Assembly: GCA_009691845.1 (NCBI GenBank)
Contig: SIAJ01000022.1
Location: forward strand, 1-63,040
Direction of reading: 5' to 3'
DNA: 63,040 nt
From: Gemmataceae bacterium
Lineage (GTDB): Bacteria; Planctomycetota; Planctomycetia; Gemmatales; Gemmataceae
Shown here in pieces: positions 43,901 through 52,432 of this stretch. The notes below the pieces were generated by a model. That model was not told where the DNA came from and did no database searches. It worked only from the letters and a program-made list of their open reading frames with translations. Within the stretch, counting starts at the first letter, position 1, and the number at the start of each line of letters is the position of its first letter. Made by a program: the position numbers and the translations under genes.

Positions 43901-45007
43901 CGCGAGTTCGCTCGGCTTCGACCAGAGCGAGAGATAGGCGGCAATATCCCGGGCCTGGTCGGGAGTTACCGGCAGTCTCGGCATACGGCCATCCGGATAG
44001 CGGCCATGCGGGTTGCCAAGAAATGCCGTCAGATCGTTTGCCGAGAATCGGTCGGCCAGGGTCTCGAAGCCCGTGCGTTTCAAATCTTTTTGCTCCGCTC
44101 GGTCAACGTCGGGAACGAAATGGCAGGCGAAACAACCCAAATTGCTGAACGCCAGCCGGCCACGTCGATGTTCGCCCTTCGGCACTTCACGCGCGATCGT
44201 GTCCTGGCCAGCCGAAAGATGGTCGGCCACGATCCAGCGTTCGATGAATCCCTCGCGATTGTTGGCGAAGAGTGCTGGCATTCGCGCAGCGGAGCGGACC
44301 TTTGCAGGCTCCGCCAGCCAGTGCATTAGCCAGTCGCGGCCGAGCCGTTTGCCGATATCCGCGAGCGACGGACCAGGCGGAAGGTCATCGTTTGCAGGCA
44401 GTGAAGTCGCGTGACAACGTGCGCAGCCGAGTTTGCCTGCGATCTGCTTACCTCGGGCGGCGAGATCATCCTGCTTGGCCGCTGGCGTCAACTCGCTGAC
44501 AATGTGCCCCAGTCGCCAGGCGGGAAGCGGTTCGCTTGCGAACCCTGGCCCGGCCCACCAGATTTGTAACCGGGCCGGCACATCGGCGAGCGAACGATAG
44601 CGAATCGAGATGCGGTATTCCCCCGCCGGGCGTTCGATGGTCGCCTTCGCGCTCAGCCGCGAGGTCTCGGTCGCTCCTTTGCCGTCGAGAACGACCACAC
44701 CATCCACGGTCAGCACGATTTCGCCGCCCACGAATGCCGAGAACGAGAGGGGACCCGTATCCCGAATCGAAATGCCTCCCGTGTAGATGACTTCAAACGG
44801 TCCAGCCGGCAGACGCAGGTGCGGACTGGAACGACCCAGCGTGAACGCCGGCTTCGGCTCAATCCGTGAAGCTTTCGCCTTCTCGTCGGCGAGCGATCGA
44901 TACTGCGCGACCAGGCCAGGCCGCAAGTCGTCCGGTTCAAGTTCGAGCCGGCCATCCGCGGCCGGAACGCTGAGCAGGATCATCGAGAAGAGCGTCACGC
45001 CGTGCAT
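40931..45007 (-). CDS. Five-haem cytochrome c / beta-propeller fusion
   Basis: A 1358-residue secreted protein with a Sec signal at 1-18. Residues 20-170 resemble a PA14/glycoside-binding beta-sandwich. Five CxxCH haem sites follow at about 195, 292, 404, 475 and 597, several paired with MP-containing ligand motifs (RMPALF, RMPRLP, RMPAYG). The C-terminal third, about 900-1230, is a propeller of glucose-dehydrogenase type with calcium-like loops and blade motifs such as FYGWPNRS and GGAIIRANVEKVNGIYQG. The family is typical of planctomycetes and thought to oxidise sugars or alcohols and pass electrons through the haems. The fusion of five haems in one chain is notable. Confidence 0.85.
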   Translation of the reverse strand: MHGVTLFSMILLSVPAADGRLELEPDDLRPGLVAQYRSLADEKAKASRIEPKPAFTLGRSSPHLRLPAGPFEVIYTGGISIRDTGPLSFSAFVGGEIVLTVDGVVVLDGKGATETSRLSAKATIERPAGEYRISIRYRSLADVPARLQIWWAGPGFASEPLPAWRLGHIVSELTPAAKQDDLAARGKQIAGKLGCARCHATSLPANDDLPPGPSLADIGKRLGRDWLMHWLAEPAKVRSAARMPALFANNREGFIERWIVADHLSAGQDTIAREVPKGEHRRGRLAFSNLGCFACHFVPDVDRAEQKDLKRTGFETLADRFSANDLTAFLGNPHGRYPDGRMPRLPVTPDQARDIAAYLSLWSKPSELAKVDSPSQDEIQAAARRLGARDAKSAAETLLRDKGCATCHTGLGDSKPRDLPITATDRGCLGEKAGPRFALNAETTKELLAYLAVARNEKHDSPYVSRQTRLAHAGCVQCHQRDSDRSPPIEEAGSKLGGAFLQELPFQRTPRMTNPHQKLTRSYLATTVREGNPGLKDSRYSYRMPAYGQDADSLIQALAEADGELITEADPPKAGASDPTLGTLHGARLAGFQGYGCVSCHVWNGNQLAVTDPGVSGPDLTKTSGRLRREWVDRFLEGPLRYYPGTPMPSVFAHGKLASLTTVLDGDAAKQKDALWAYFALGKDAPSPKPPPPLPIAAPAAGEMLVAQIPIRVDGKAIESICILTPANDLIVYDLATGTPISVFTGGRILRNVHGRTRQFLADGQETRLVKSSELLISTDDKKETVTERILLGYDTVEHGVRVRWQLRFASQTLAYSDEILVENRELKRRVDLSKFPEDATFTYKSSQPLQFKLTEEGQGVRVFTRSNGDYTVAVSPDKAGRISLNFKMELPKEAPPPMWDLTPTLLKDDPDGSLVRPGYKAIAYPRPKTVSGEDRVMPGAVAVRPKDGQVFVASLKTGELFALRDPSGDGRNARFERYGNGLYQDALSMLAEDDGLYVLHRRNLTKIVESKGQAREFERMAALPHGIADTYDMAYGLARDKEGRFVFGYAAYADGKMSGAGGVLRLKPGKPPEEVAYGLRNALGWCAGPDGEVFFTDNQGDWVAANKLCHIDEGKFYGWPNRSQPQHTAKPTGKTTIWVPYGWARSINGVAYDNTAGKFGPFAGQIFMAELMYGGAIIRANVEKVNGIYQGACFPFWGKGLLGPVTMAFDPRGKLYVGGITEPGWMAQPDRGALFRIDYTGQVPFEMQSIHVRPRGFRVVFTTPIDSKTASDPASYHLEHYRHEYTGSYGSPELDRTGVKVERVEVSADGLTAELTTSPLVKDRVYMIGASGVRSAKGAKLVHSTGAYTLNEIPPAK

Positions 45008-45115
45008 TCGGAAACCTCCAAGGCATCCGTGATGTTATGCGAGTCTGGCGGAGTGTTGGCTCACTTTGTGAAGAAATGGGTATTCTGAAGAATGCCTCTC
45101 ACGCAAGGTGCAACC

Positions 45116-46594
45116 ATGTCGAGCCGCTTCGCTCTCAGTGCCATGATCCTGCAACTGGCAGCATTCCCCCTGCTAGCAGCCGACTCACCCGCAATTCCTG
45201 CCGAGACGCCTGCCGAAGCCAAGCTACGCCACGAACGCGTGGCCGAGCGCCGCAAAGGCACCGATATCATCGCGCATCGAGGAGCTTCCGAATTCGCCCA
45301 CGAAAACACGCTGGAAGCCTTCCGTGCCACGTTCGAACTCGGCGGCGATGGCAACGAGATCGACATTCGCATCACGAAAGATGGCGTGCTCGTTTGCTTC
45401 CACGACGACATGCTCGATCGCATTCTCGAAGCGTATGGCGATGTGAGCGAGTACACCTGGAAAGAACTGTAGCGATTCCGATTCCGCAACCCCGGTCGGT
45501 TTAGCGATCAGTCTCGAATCCCGACATTGGTCGAAGTGTTCGACCTACATCGAAAACACGCGGGCTTGTTACATCTCGACATCAAGCGGCAAATGCTGGA
45601 CGAGGCTATTTCCGACCTGCTGACGAAAATGGACATGTGGGACCACGTCGGCTACTGCAATACCGAAAAGGGCGGTGTGATTCTCAAGGACTCGCGCTAC
45701 AAGCCTCGAACGTACAAAGGCGGGCTGTACCTCGATCACGGTGAGGTCTTTCCCGAGGTTATCGCGGAGATGCTGAAGAAGCCGGGCGATGGCGTGATCG
45801 TGGATGATCCTCGCGGCGTCGCGGTGGCACTCGGTCGAACGCTCACTCGCCCGAGCGACAAAGCCTTGAAGGACCTCAACTCGCTGATTCGGGACGGCGG
45901 GATCGCACGGCCCGAATCGGTTTGGATTCGTGTACTCGGAGACGCTGACGACTGGAACCGCGTTGCTGACTCCGCGAAGGATCGTGAGGAATCCGGAGAA
46001 AAGATTCGGACTCGTGCCGGAGCGGCGGAGATGATGCTGAAACGGAAGGTGAAATCCGAAGAGGCTTTCGCCGCCCTTGAAAAACGAGTCCGCAAGCGCA
46101 GCCTGCACAAGGACTGGATGTGGCACGGCCTCGACGGCGAGAAAGCCCTCCGCACATTGATTCGGTTGAAGGCACCGAACGCTGTCGAACTGGCTCGCTT
46201 CGTTCTCTGGCGAGACGATCCGGGACTCGATCCTGTGGTCAATCCGATGTACAAAAACCCGCGATCGTGGACCGATTGGCGGCAGAAGACGATCGTCTTT
46301 CCGACTCTCGAAACGCTGCCCGGTGCTGCGACCGAGAAGTTGTGTCGCGATTATCTGGCTCTGACAGACGTGGCGGCGAAGGATATCGGCCCCACGCAAT
46401 TCGAGCAAGCCGGTCGGACACTCCTGGCTGTCAGCCCGAAAACGGAGACGGCCCTGGAGTTGATGAAACATCGCCTACAGGTCGTTCGCGGTCGGGCGAT
46501 TCTCGATTGCTTGAAGAACGCGAAGGAGCCGTGGGCGAAGGGGGCACTTGAGAAAGCTGCCCCTCATGCGTTGAAGTATCTGCCTCCAGAATGA
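45116..46594 (+). pseudogene. Glycerophosphodiester phosphodiesterase, amber-interrupted
   Basis: The reading frame from ATG 45116 encodes a Sec signal (residues 1-24), then GDPD motifs: IIAHRGASEFAHENTLEAF near 47, EIDIRITKDGVLVCFHDD near 83. It is broken by an in-frame TAG at 45470-45472 (codon 119). Reading resumes in the same frame with RFRFRNPGRF, then TLVEVF and LHLDIKRQ, through to a C-terminal region up to 46594. Family context suggests a CAG (Gln) changed to TAG. The total is 493 codons. The gene would release glycerol-3-phosphate or similar in the periplasm. A TTG at 45527 could start a separate truncated product. Confidence 0.8.
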
Positions 46595-46645
46595 TTCGCC
46601 TTGTATCCTGTACATGGTTGCCACTCCCGCTCCCCGGAATTTGAC

Positions 46646-47857
46646 ATGGACGACCTCTCCGCCCCTGTCCGAAAAGCGGTCTCGTCGGTTAAGGACCTCG
46701 AGATCAAGGACGCCCAGCTCATCTTCCCAGCCGTGTGGGCAGATCTGCTGGAAAAGCACGGCAAGGAACGCCTACAGTTCCCGCGTGAGTTCATCTGGCT
46801 CGGCGGCGCTCCGGGTGCCGGCAAGGGAACAAATACCCCCTTCATCGCGGAGGCCCGCGGCATCACGGCTCCGCCAATCGTCATCAGCGGATTGTTGACC
46901 AGCCCCCAAGCGGTGAAGATCAAGAATGCCGGCCAAATGGTCGGCGACCGCGAGGTGATTGGCCTGTTGCTCGAAGAATTGCTCGACCCGCGTTATCACG
47001 ACGGCGTGATCGTCGACGGCTTTCCGCGAACGAAGGTCCAGGCCCAGTGCTTGAAGCTCTTCAACGACAAGATGCTCGAGCTGCACAAGGAATTTCGTCA
47101 GACCGCGTCGACCAAGCATTTCCCCAAGCCGATGTTCCGCATTGCACTCCTGTTCGTCGACGAAGACGTGAGCGTGCAACGGCAATTGAAGCGAGGTCGG
47201 GAAATCCTGGAGCATAACCGCAGGGTGCGTGAAACCGGCGTCGGCCAACTCAAGGAGGAGCGTGAAACGGACGTTGACCCAGCACTGTGCCGCACTCGCT
47301 ATCAGACGTTCAAGGATACAACCTTCGACGCTCTTCAGTCGCTGCGCAAGGATTTTCACTTCTACTTCATCGATGCCGAGGGCCCGCTGCCCGAAGTCCA
47401 GCGGAACATCGTCCGCGAGTTCACCTACCAAAGCTCGCTGGAGCTGAGTCAGGCCACGTTCGACCTGATCCACGATATTCCGTTGGCCGCCCAGCTAGCT
47501 CGGCACGCACGCCAGGAACTCGTTGAACGGCTCGATGGCTACACCGAAGATCACCGGCCGCTATTCGAGAAGGTCATCAAGCTGGTAGAAGGAAAAATGA
47601 TCCCGATCGTTCAGGCGCACTCGATCTCGGGCCAGGCGAGAATCAACAGCGAACACGAACTGCTGAACGACCCGTTGGCGTTGAAGATGGTGATCGACAT
47701 TCTTTCCGAACGGGGATTCCACGCGTCGGTGGACGTCCATCGCATGGATGTCCCCGAACGCGTCGATTTGATGACCGGCCTGATCCAGTGCCGAACGAAA
47801 AAGGTCTTCCGTATCGAAATCAAGTTTCCGCCCTCGGACATTCGTCGGGGGCACTGA
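46646..47857 (+). CDS. Extended adenylate-kinase-like NMP kinase
   Basis: A 403-residue protein from ATG 46646. The P-loop GAPGAGKGT (about residue 56) and VDGFPRTK (about 124) show an adenylate-kinase-like nucleoside monophosphate kinase core. The chain is nearly twice the usual length of about 215. It has about 45 residues before the P-loop and over 130 after the core, ending with IDILSERGFHASVD and basic segments. The role of these regions is unknown; possibly coupling the kinase to another partner. It starts 52 bases after the disrupted GDPD gene, so the two may be in one operon. Confidence 0.8.
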   Translation: MDDLSAPVRKAVSSVKDLEIKDAQLIFPAVWADLLEKHGKERLQFPREFIWLGGAPGAGKGTNTPFIAEARGITAPPIVISGLLTSPQAVKIKNAGQMVGDREVIGLLLEELLDPRYHDGVIVDGFPRTKVQAQCLKLFNDKMLELHKEFRQTASTKHFPKPMFRIALLFVDEDVSVQRQLKRGREILEHNRRVRETGVGQLKEERETDVDPALCRTRYQTFKDTTFDALQSLRKDFHFYFIDAEGPLPEVQRNIVREFTYQSSLELSQATFDLIHDIPLAAQLARHARQELVERLDGYTEDHRPLFEKVIKLVEGKMIPIVQAHSISGQARINSEHELLNDPLALKMVIDILSERGFHASVDVHRMDVPERVDLMTGLIQCRTKKVFRIEIKFPPSDIRRGH

Positions 47858-47885
47858 CCGACTTTTTGCACGGATAGAAGTCCGA

Positions 47886-50800
47886 TTAAGCCCGAGTCGC
47901 CCCAATTCTGCCTGTATCCGGTTCAAAAATTGGGCCTCGTTCTTCGCTCGGGTTTGGGATCGCGAGGTGGCGATTGCCGCGAAGTTTGTCGAGATAGATG
48001 TAGATCGCCGGCGTGATATAGAGGGTGAGGAGCTGTGAGACCACCAAGCCACCCACCACGGTGAGGCCAAGCGGTTGGCGCGACTCGGATCCCGCACCGA
48101 AACCGAGTGCGATCGGCAAGGCCCCGAGTAGTGCCGCCATGGTTGTCATCATGATTGGCCGAAAGCGCACGAGTGCGGCCTCGTGAATGGCCTCCCGGGC
48201 GGACTTGCCATGCGTGCGTTCCGCATCGAGTGCGAAGTCGACCATCATGATCGCATTCTTCTTCACGATGCCGATGAGCAGAACGAGGCCGACAGCAGAG
48301 TAGAGGTTCAATTCGGAACCAAAAAGGTGCAGCGTGACCAGCGCGCCGATGCCGGCCGAGGGTAAACCCGAAAGGATCGTGATCGGGTGGATGAAGCTCT
48401 CGTAGAGCATTCCCATGACCAGGTAGATCACCACGATCGCCGCGAGAATCAGCAGGCCAAGCCCCTTGGCCGATGCCTGAAAGGCCTGGGCAGTTCCCTG
48501 AAAACTGGTGGTGACGGTGGCGGGCAGCGTCTCACGGGTGACTCCGTTGATCTGATCGAGAGCATCGCCGAGCGAGGCTCCCGACCGCAATGCGAATGAC
48601 AGAGTCACCGAGGGAAGTTGCCCGGTGTGATTTACCTGAAGCGGCCCGACACCGCGGTCGAACTTGACCACGGATTCCAGCGGCACCAGCTTACCCTCGG
48701 CACCTCGAACGTAAAGGAGTTTCAAGGCATCCGGGTCGCGGCGATATTTACTGTCTAACTCGAGAATGACCTGATACTCGTTGTTGGGTGCGAAAATCGT
48801 GGTGATTTGTCGATCGCCATAAGCATTCGCCAGGGCATCTTCAATCGACCGGGCATTCACGCCCAGTGCCACGGCACGATCGCGATCAATGCGGACGTTC
48901 ACCTGCGGACTGTTCAACAGCAGATCGCTAGAAACGTCCAGGATGTCCGGCAATTCGCGGAGTTTTTGTTCGAGAAGTGGAGCAACCTTGAACAACTCGT
49001 CCGTATCCGCACCCGAAAGCGTGAGTTGATAGGGACTCTTGCTCAGCCGACGCTCGAGCCGAATCGGTGGCGGAACTTGCAGAAAGACCCGCAGACCGGG
49101 CACGGTCGCGAGCTTGGGGCGAAGCCCAGTCGCCACTTCATCGGCCGATAGCGTTCGCTGGCTTCGCGGCTTCAGGCGGATGAACAGGCGTCCGGCGTTG
49201 CCCACCAACGTTGGCCCGGAAATCCCTACCGATGAGGTGAACGCTTCAACGTTCTCGTCCTGACGCACGAGTTCAGCGACCTGGGCCTGAGCAAGCACAA
49301 GTTGCTCGAACGAAATCCCCTGAGCGCCTTCCGTGTTGATGAAAATCTGCCCGGTGTCCTCGTTTGGCAGAAAGCCCTTCGGAAGAATCTCCACAAAGTA
49401 CCAGGTTCCGCCGATCATGGCGAGTGTCAGCAAGAGTGTCGCAAACTTGAACCGCAGGGTCAGCCGTAGGGTGTGATCGTACATCCACGTGACCGCAAGA
49501 TACACGCTCTCCGACCAGCGGTATATCTTCCCGTGCGAACGGCCGCGGTCGCGCAGAAGCAGTGCGCACAGCATCGGCGTGAGCGTGATGGAGACGAGAC
49601 CGGAGATGAGGATCGCGACACTGATAGTGACCGCGAATTCTCGCAGAATCCGCCCGACGATCCCGGCCATGAACAGCACCGGAATGAACACGGCCACGAG
49701 TGAAATGGTCATCGAAACGATCGTGAAGCCGACTTCGGCCGAACCGTCGAGAGCCGCCCGAAAGCGATTCTTGCCCATATCCATGTGCCGGACAATGTTC
49801 TCCAGCATGACGATGGCATCATCCACGACGAAGCCAACGGCAAGCGTGAGTGCCAGCAGAGAGAGATTGTCCAGCGTGTAATTCAGCAGCCACATCAATG
49901 CAAACGTGGCGATGATCGAAACGGGCAGTGCGAGACTGGGGATCAGAGTCGCACGAAGATTCCGGAGGAACAAGAAGATCACCAACACGACCAAGCCAAA
50001 CGCGATGAGGAGCGTGACCTGCACGTCGTCAATCGAGTTCCGCGTGGGCCCGGAGCGATCGATCAACACGTCGAGTCCCACCGAGGGGGGCAACTGCTGG
50101 CGAAGAATTGGCAAGTTCGCCCGAACGTCATCGGCCACGCTCACGGTGTTGGAATTCGGTTGTTTGCGGATGCCTAGTATGATGGAGCGCTCGGGCTCCA
50201 TCTGCTTACCGTCTTCACCGGGTCGGACAAACCAGGCGGAAACCTCATCGGTTTCGACCCCGTCCGCCACGGTCCCGAGTTCCTCGAGCCGAAGCGGATT
50301 CCCGTTTCGATACGCGACGATCACCTTTCGATACGCCTCGGCGTCCGTCAACTGGCCGGTCGAGCGGATCGTGAAGGCCTGCTGTTTCCCCTGGAGAACC
50401 CCGGTCGGCAGGTTGGAATTCGATTGCCGCAGTGCCTCGGCTACCTGGTCGATGCCCACGGATCGGGCGGCCATCAGCTTGGGGTCCACCTGCACGCGTA
50501 CCGCGTATTTTTGCGAGCCGAACACATCGACCTGGGCCACGCCGCTCACGGTCGAGAGTCGTTGAGCAACCACCGTTTGGGCGTATTCGTCCAGCTTGTA
50601 CATCGGCAGCGTCTTCGACGTGAGCACCAATAGCAACACGGGCAAATCGGCCGGGTTCACTTTCTGAAACGAAGGCGGCGAGGGCATTCCCGGCGGAAGG
50701 AGCCCCTGAGCCTTCGAGATGGCCGACTGAACGTCGAGTGCCGCGCCATCGATGTCTCGATCGAGATCGAACTGGAGCGTGACCTGCGTGACTCCGAAGC

Positions 50801-51053
50801 CGCTGCCGGAACTCATCCCGACCAGACCGGGAATCGCGGAGAATTGTTTTTCCAGCGGCGTGGCAACCGAGGAAGCCATTGTCTCGGGATTGGCCCCCGG
50901 CAGTCTCGCTGTGACGGAGATAGTCGGAAATTCGACGTTCGGCAGGTCGCTCACTGGTAGTGCCCGATAACCGAGCAATCCCACGCCCGTGATGAAAACC
51001 ATCATCAGGGTCGTCATGACTTTCCGGCGAATGAAAGGGGACGAAACGTTCAC
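47886..51053 (-). CDS. RND efflux transporter, HAE1/MdtBC type
   Basis: A 1055-residue inner-membrane transporter of the RND superfamily with twelve helices, of the AcrB/MdtB/MdtC type. The first helix (VMTTLMMVFITGVGLLGY) and the signature GFVVDDAIVMLENIVRHM near 400 are clear, as are the duplicated halves and the porter domains. It uses the proton gradient to push hydrophobic drugs or metabolites out of the cell. Its start overlaps the adaptor stop in an ATGA arrangement (51050-51053). No outer-membrane TolC gene is next to it. Confidence 0.92.
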   Translation of the reverse strand: MNVSSPFIRRKVMTTLMMVFITGVGLLGYRALPVSDLPNVEFPTISVTARLPGANPETMASSVATPLEKQFSAIPGLVGMSSGSGFGVTQVTLQFDLDRDIDGAALDVQSAISKAQGLLPPGMPSPPSFQKVNPADLPVLLLVLTSKTLPMYKLDEYAQTVVAQRLSTVSGVAQVDVFGSQKYAVRVQVDPKLMAARSVGIDQVAEALRQSNSNLPTGVLQGKQQAFTIRSTGQLTDAEAYRKVIVAYRNGNPLRLEELGTVADGVETDEVSAWFVRPGEDGKQMEPERSIILGIRKQPNSNTVSVADDVRANLPILRQQLPPSVGLDVLIDRSGPTRNSIDDVQVTLLIAFGLVVLVIFLFLRNLRATLIPSLALPVSIIATFALMWLLNYTLDNLSLLALTLAVGFVVDDAIVMLENIVRHMDMGKNRFRAALDGSAEVGFTIVSMTISLVAVFIPVLFMAGIVGRILREFAVTISVAILISGLVSITLTPMLCALLLRDRGRSHGKIYRWSESVYLAVTWMYDHTLRLTLRFKFATLLLTLAMIGGTWYFVEILPKGFLPNEDTGQIFINTEGAQGISFEQLVLAQAQVAELVRQDENVEAFTSSVGISGPTLVGNAGRLFIRLKPRSQRTLSADEVATGLRPKLATVPGLRVFLQVPPPIRLERRLSKSPYQLTLSGADTDELFKVAPLLEQKLRELPDILDVSSDLLLNSPQVNVRIDRDRAVALGVNARSIEDALANAYGDRQITTIFAPNNEYQVILELDSKYRRDPDALKLLYVRGAEGKLVPLESVVKFDRGVGPLQVNHTGQLPSVTLSFALRSGASLGDALDQINGVTRETLPATVTTSFQGTAQAFQASAKGLGLLILAAIVVIYLVMGMLYESFIHPITILSGLPSAGIGALVTLHLFGSELNLYSAVGLVLLIGIVKKNAIMMVDFALDAERTHGKSAREAIHEAALVRFRPIMMTTMAALLGALPIALGFGAGSESRQPLGLTVVGGLVVSQLLTLYITPAIYIYLDKLRGNRHLAIPNPSEERGPIFEPDTGRIGATRA

Positions 51054-52168
51054 TGCTTCTGGATCCCTTTCATCGAAACCTCTCCGCCGGGTGAAACGCG
51101 AAGATGTCCGTCCGTCACGACGACTTCTCCCGCACGCAGACCCTTCTCGATAATCGCCTCTCCTTCGGACGTGATGAAGGCGATTCTTATTTGCCTCATC
51201 TCAGCTTTGTTCCCAGGGCCGACCACGAACACATAGGCGCCATTTTGGCCTTCCTGAATCGCGGCGGAAGGAATGGTCACGCTGTTCGCCCGTTCCGTGA
51301 GCGTCAGGACCACGTCGACAAACTGACCCGGCCAAAGTCGGCGATCCAGATTGGCAAAGGTGGCCTTCAACTGCACGGTCCCGGTCGTGGGATCGACGGA
51401 ATTATCGACAAAGGTCAGTTCACCTGCCAGAACAGTCGGATCCCCACGCAGGACGGCCGCGATCGGAAGCTTGCCGCCTTGCTGGCTCATGTTGTCGTTG
51501 ATGGCGGAAAGGTTCTGTTCAGGCACCGAGAAGGCGACCGAGATTGGCGTGACTTGGTTGATGACGACGAGTGCGGCGACCTCGTTGGCCGTGAGCAAAT
51601 TGCCGGGTGTGATGAGCACGTTGCCGGTTCGGCCGTCGATGGGGGACACAATCGTGGTGTAGCCCAGTTGCAACTCAGCCGTGCGGAGCACCGCCCGGTC
51701 GGCGGTGACCGTGGCGGCGGCACTCGCGACGTCCGTTCGCAATTTGTCGAGTTCATCGGCCGTGATCGAGGCCGAGCCGGAAAGCTGGCGTGACCGGTTG
51801 AGAACCAATTCCGCTCCTCGCAGCAGTGCCAGGTCGCGGTCGAGTTGAGCCTTGGCTTGTTCGCATGAACTCTGGTAGGGCCGGGGATCGATTGTAAAGA
51901 GTTTGTCGCCGGTCTGGACAAACTGCCCTTCCTTGAAATGAACCGCAGTCAGTTCGCCGCTTACACGAGGCCGGACGGCCACGGTTGCATACACCCGAAC
52001 GTTGCCGATGGCCCGGAGTTGAACCGGCACGCTCTTCACGCTCGCCGATGCGACGGTCACGGGAGGAGGCGACGGCGTGGAAATTGGAGGCGCGGGCTTC
52101 GTACATCCCGCAAGAATGGCAACCACCAGAATCATCCATCGAAGTGAACCGCGCGTAGCAGCAGCCAT
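51050..52168 (-). CDS. RND periplasmic adaptor lipoprotein
   Basis: A 372-residue membrane-fusion protein (MdtA/AcrA type) with a lipoprotein signal (lipobox LAGC near residue 22). The ATG at 52168 is chosen because the longer frame back to 52375 is not needed and lacks a signal. It shows the barrel-sandwich (VRPRVSGELTAVHFKEGQFV), the hairpin of helices and the beta-barrel/membrane-proximal domain (IPSAAIQEGQNGAYVFVV). It bridges the pump encoded downstream to an outer membrane channel. The gap 52169-52432 to its right has no gene. Confidence 0.9.
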   Translation of the reverse strand: MAAATRGSLRWMILVVAILAGCTKPAPPISTPSPPPVTVASASVKSVPVQLRAIGNVRVYATVAVRPRVSGELTAVHFKEGQFVQTGDKLFTIDPRPYQSSCEQAKAQLDRDLALLRGAELVLNRSRQLSGSASITADELDKLRTDVASAAATVTADRAVLRTAELQLGYTTIVSPIDGRTGNVLITPGNLLTANEVAALVVINQVTPISVAFSVPEQNLSAINDNMSQQGGKLPIAAVLRGDPTVLAGELTFVDNSVDPTTGTVQLKATFANLDRRLWPGQFVDVVLTLTERANSVTIPSAAIQEGQNGAYVFVVGPGNKAEMRQIRIAFITSEGEAIIEKGLRAGEVVVTDGHLRVSPGGEVSMKGIQKQ

Positions 52169-52432
52169 GAGTGGAGAGCCTCGCGATAAAAAGCGAATGC
52201 CGATCCTAGTTATCTTATCCTGGCATCGCCCATCGGGCAAAGTTGTGTCTCGGTATGCCGACGTGTGAGGTTGGAAGTTGCGCTTTTTGTGGCGACTCTT
52301 TCTTTCAGCGTAAGAATCAGATGGCTCGGCGAATCGTTCACCAAGTCTGCGGGAAGATTCTGGCGAGCGTCTCACAAAAGGGCATCTTCAAAAAACGTAT
52401 GCGAGGACTAATCCCAAAGCTTACGCAAAATC

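Noticed and set aside
45473..45526. Selenocysteine or pyrrolysine use at the TAG
   Set aside because: Selenocysteine uses TGA, and no pyrrolysine pathway genes are in the window. The surrounding residues fit a normal Gln.
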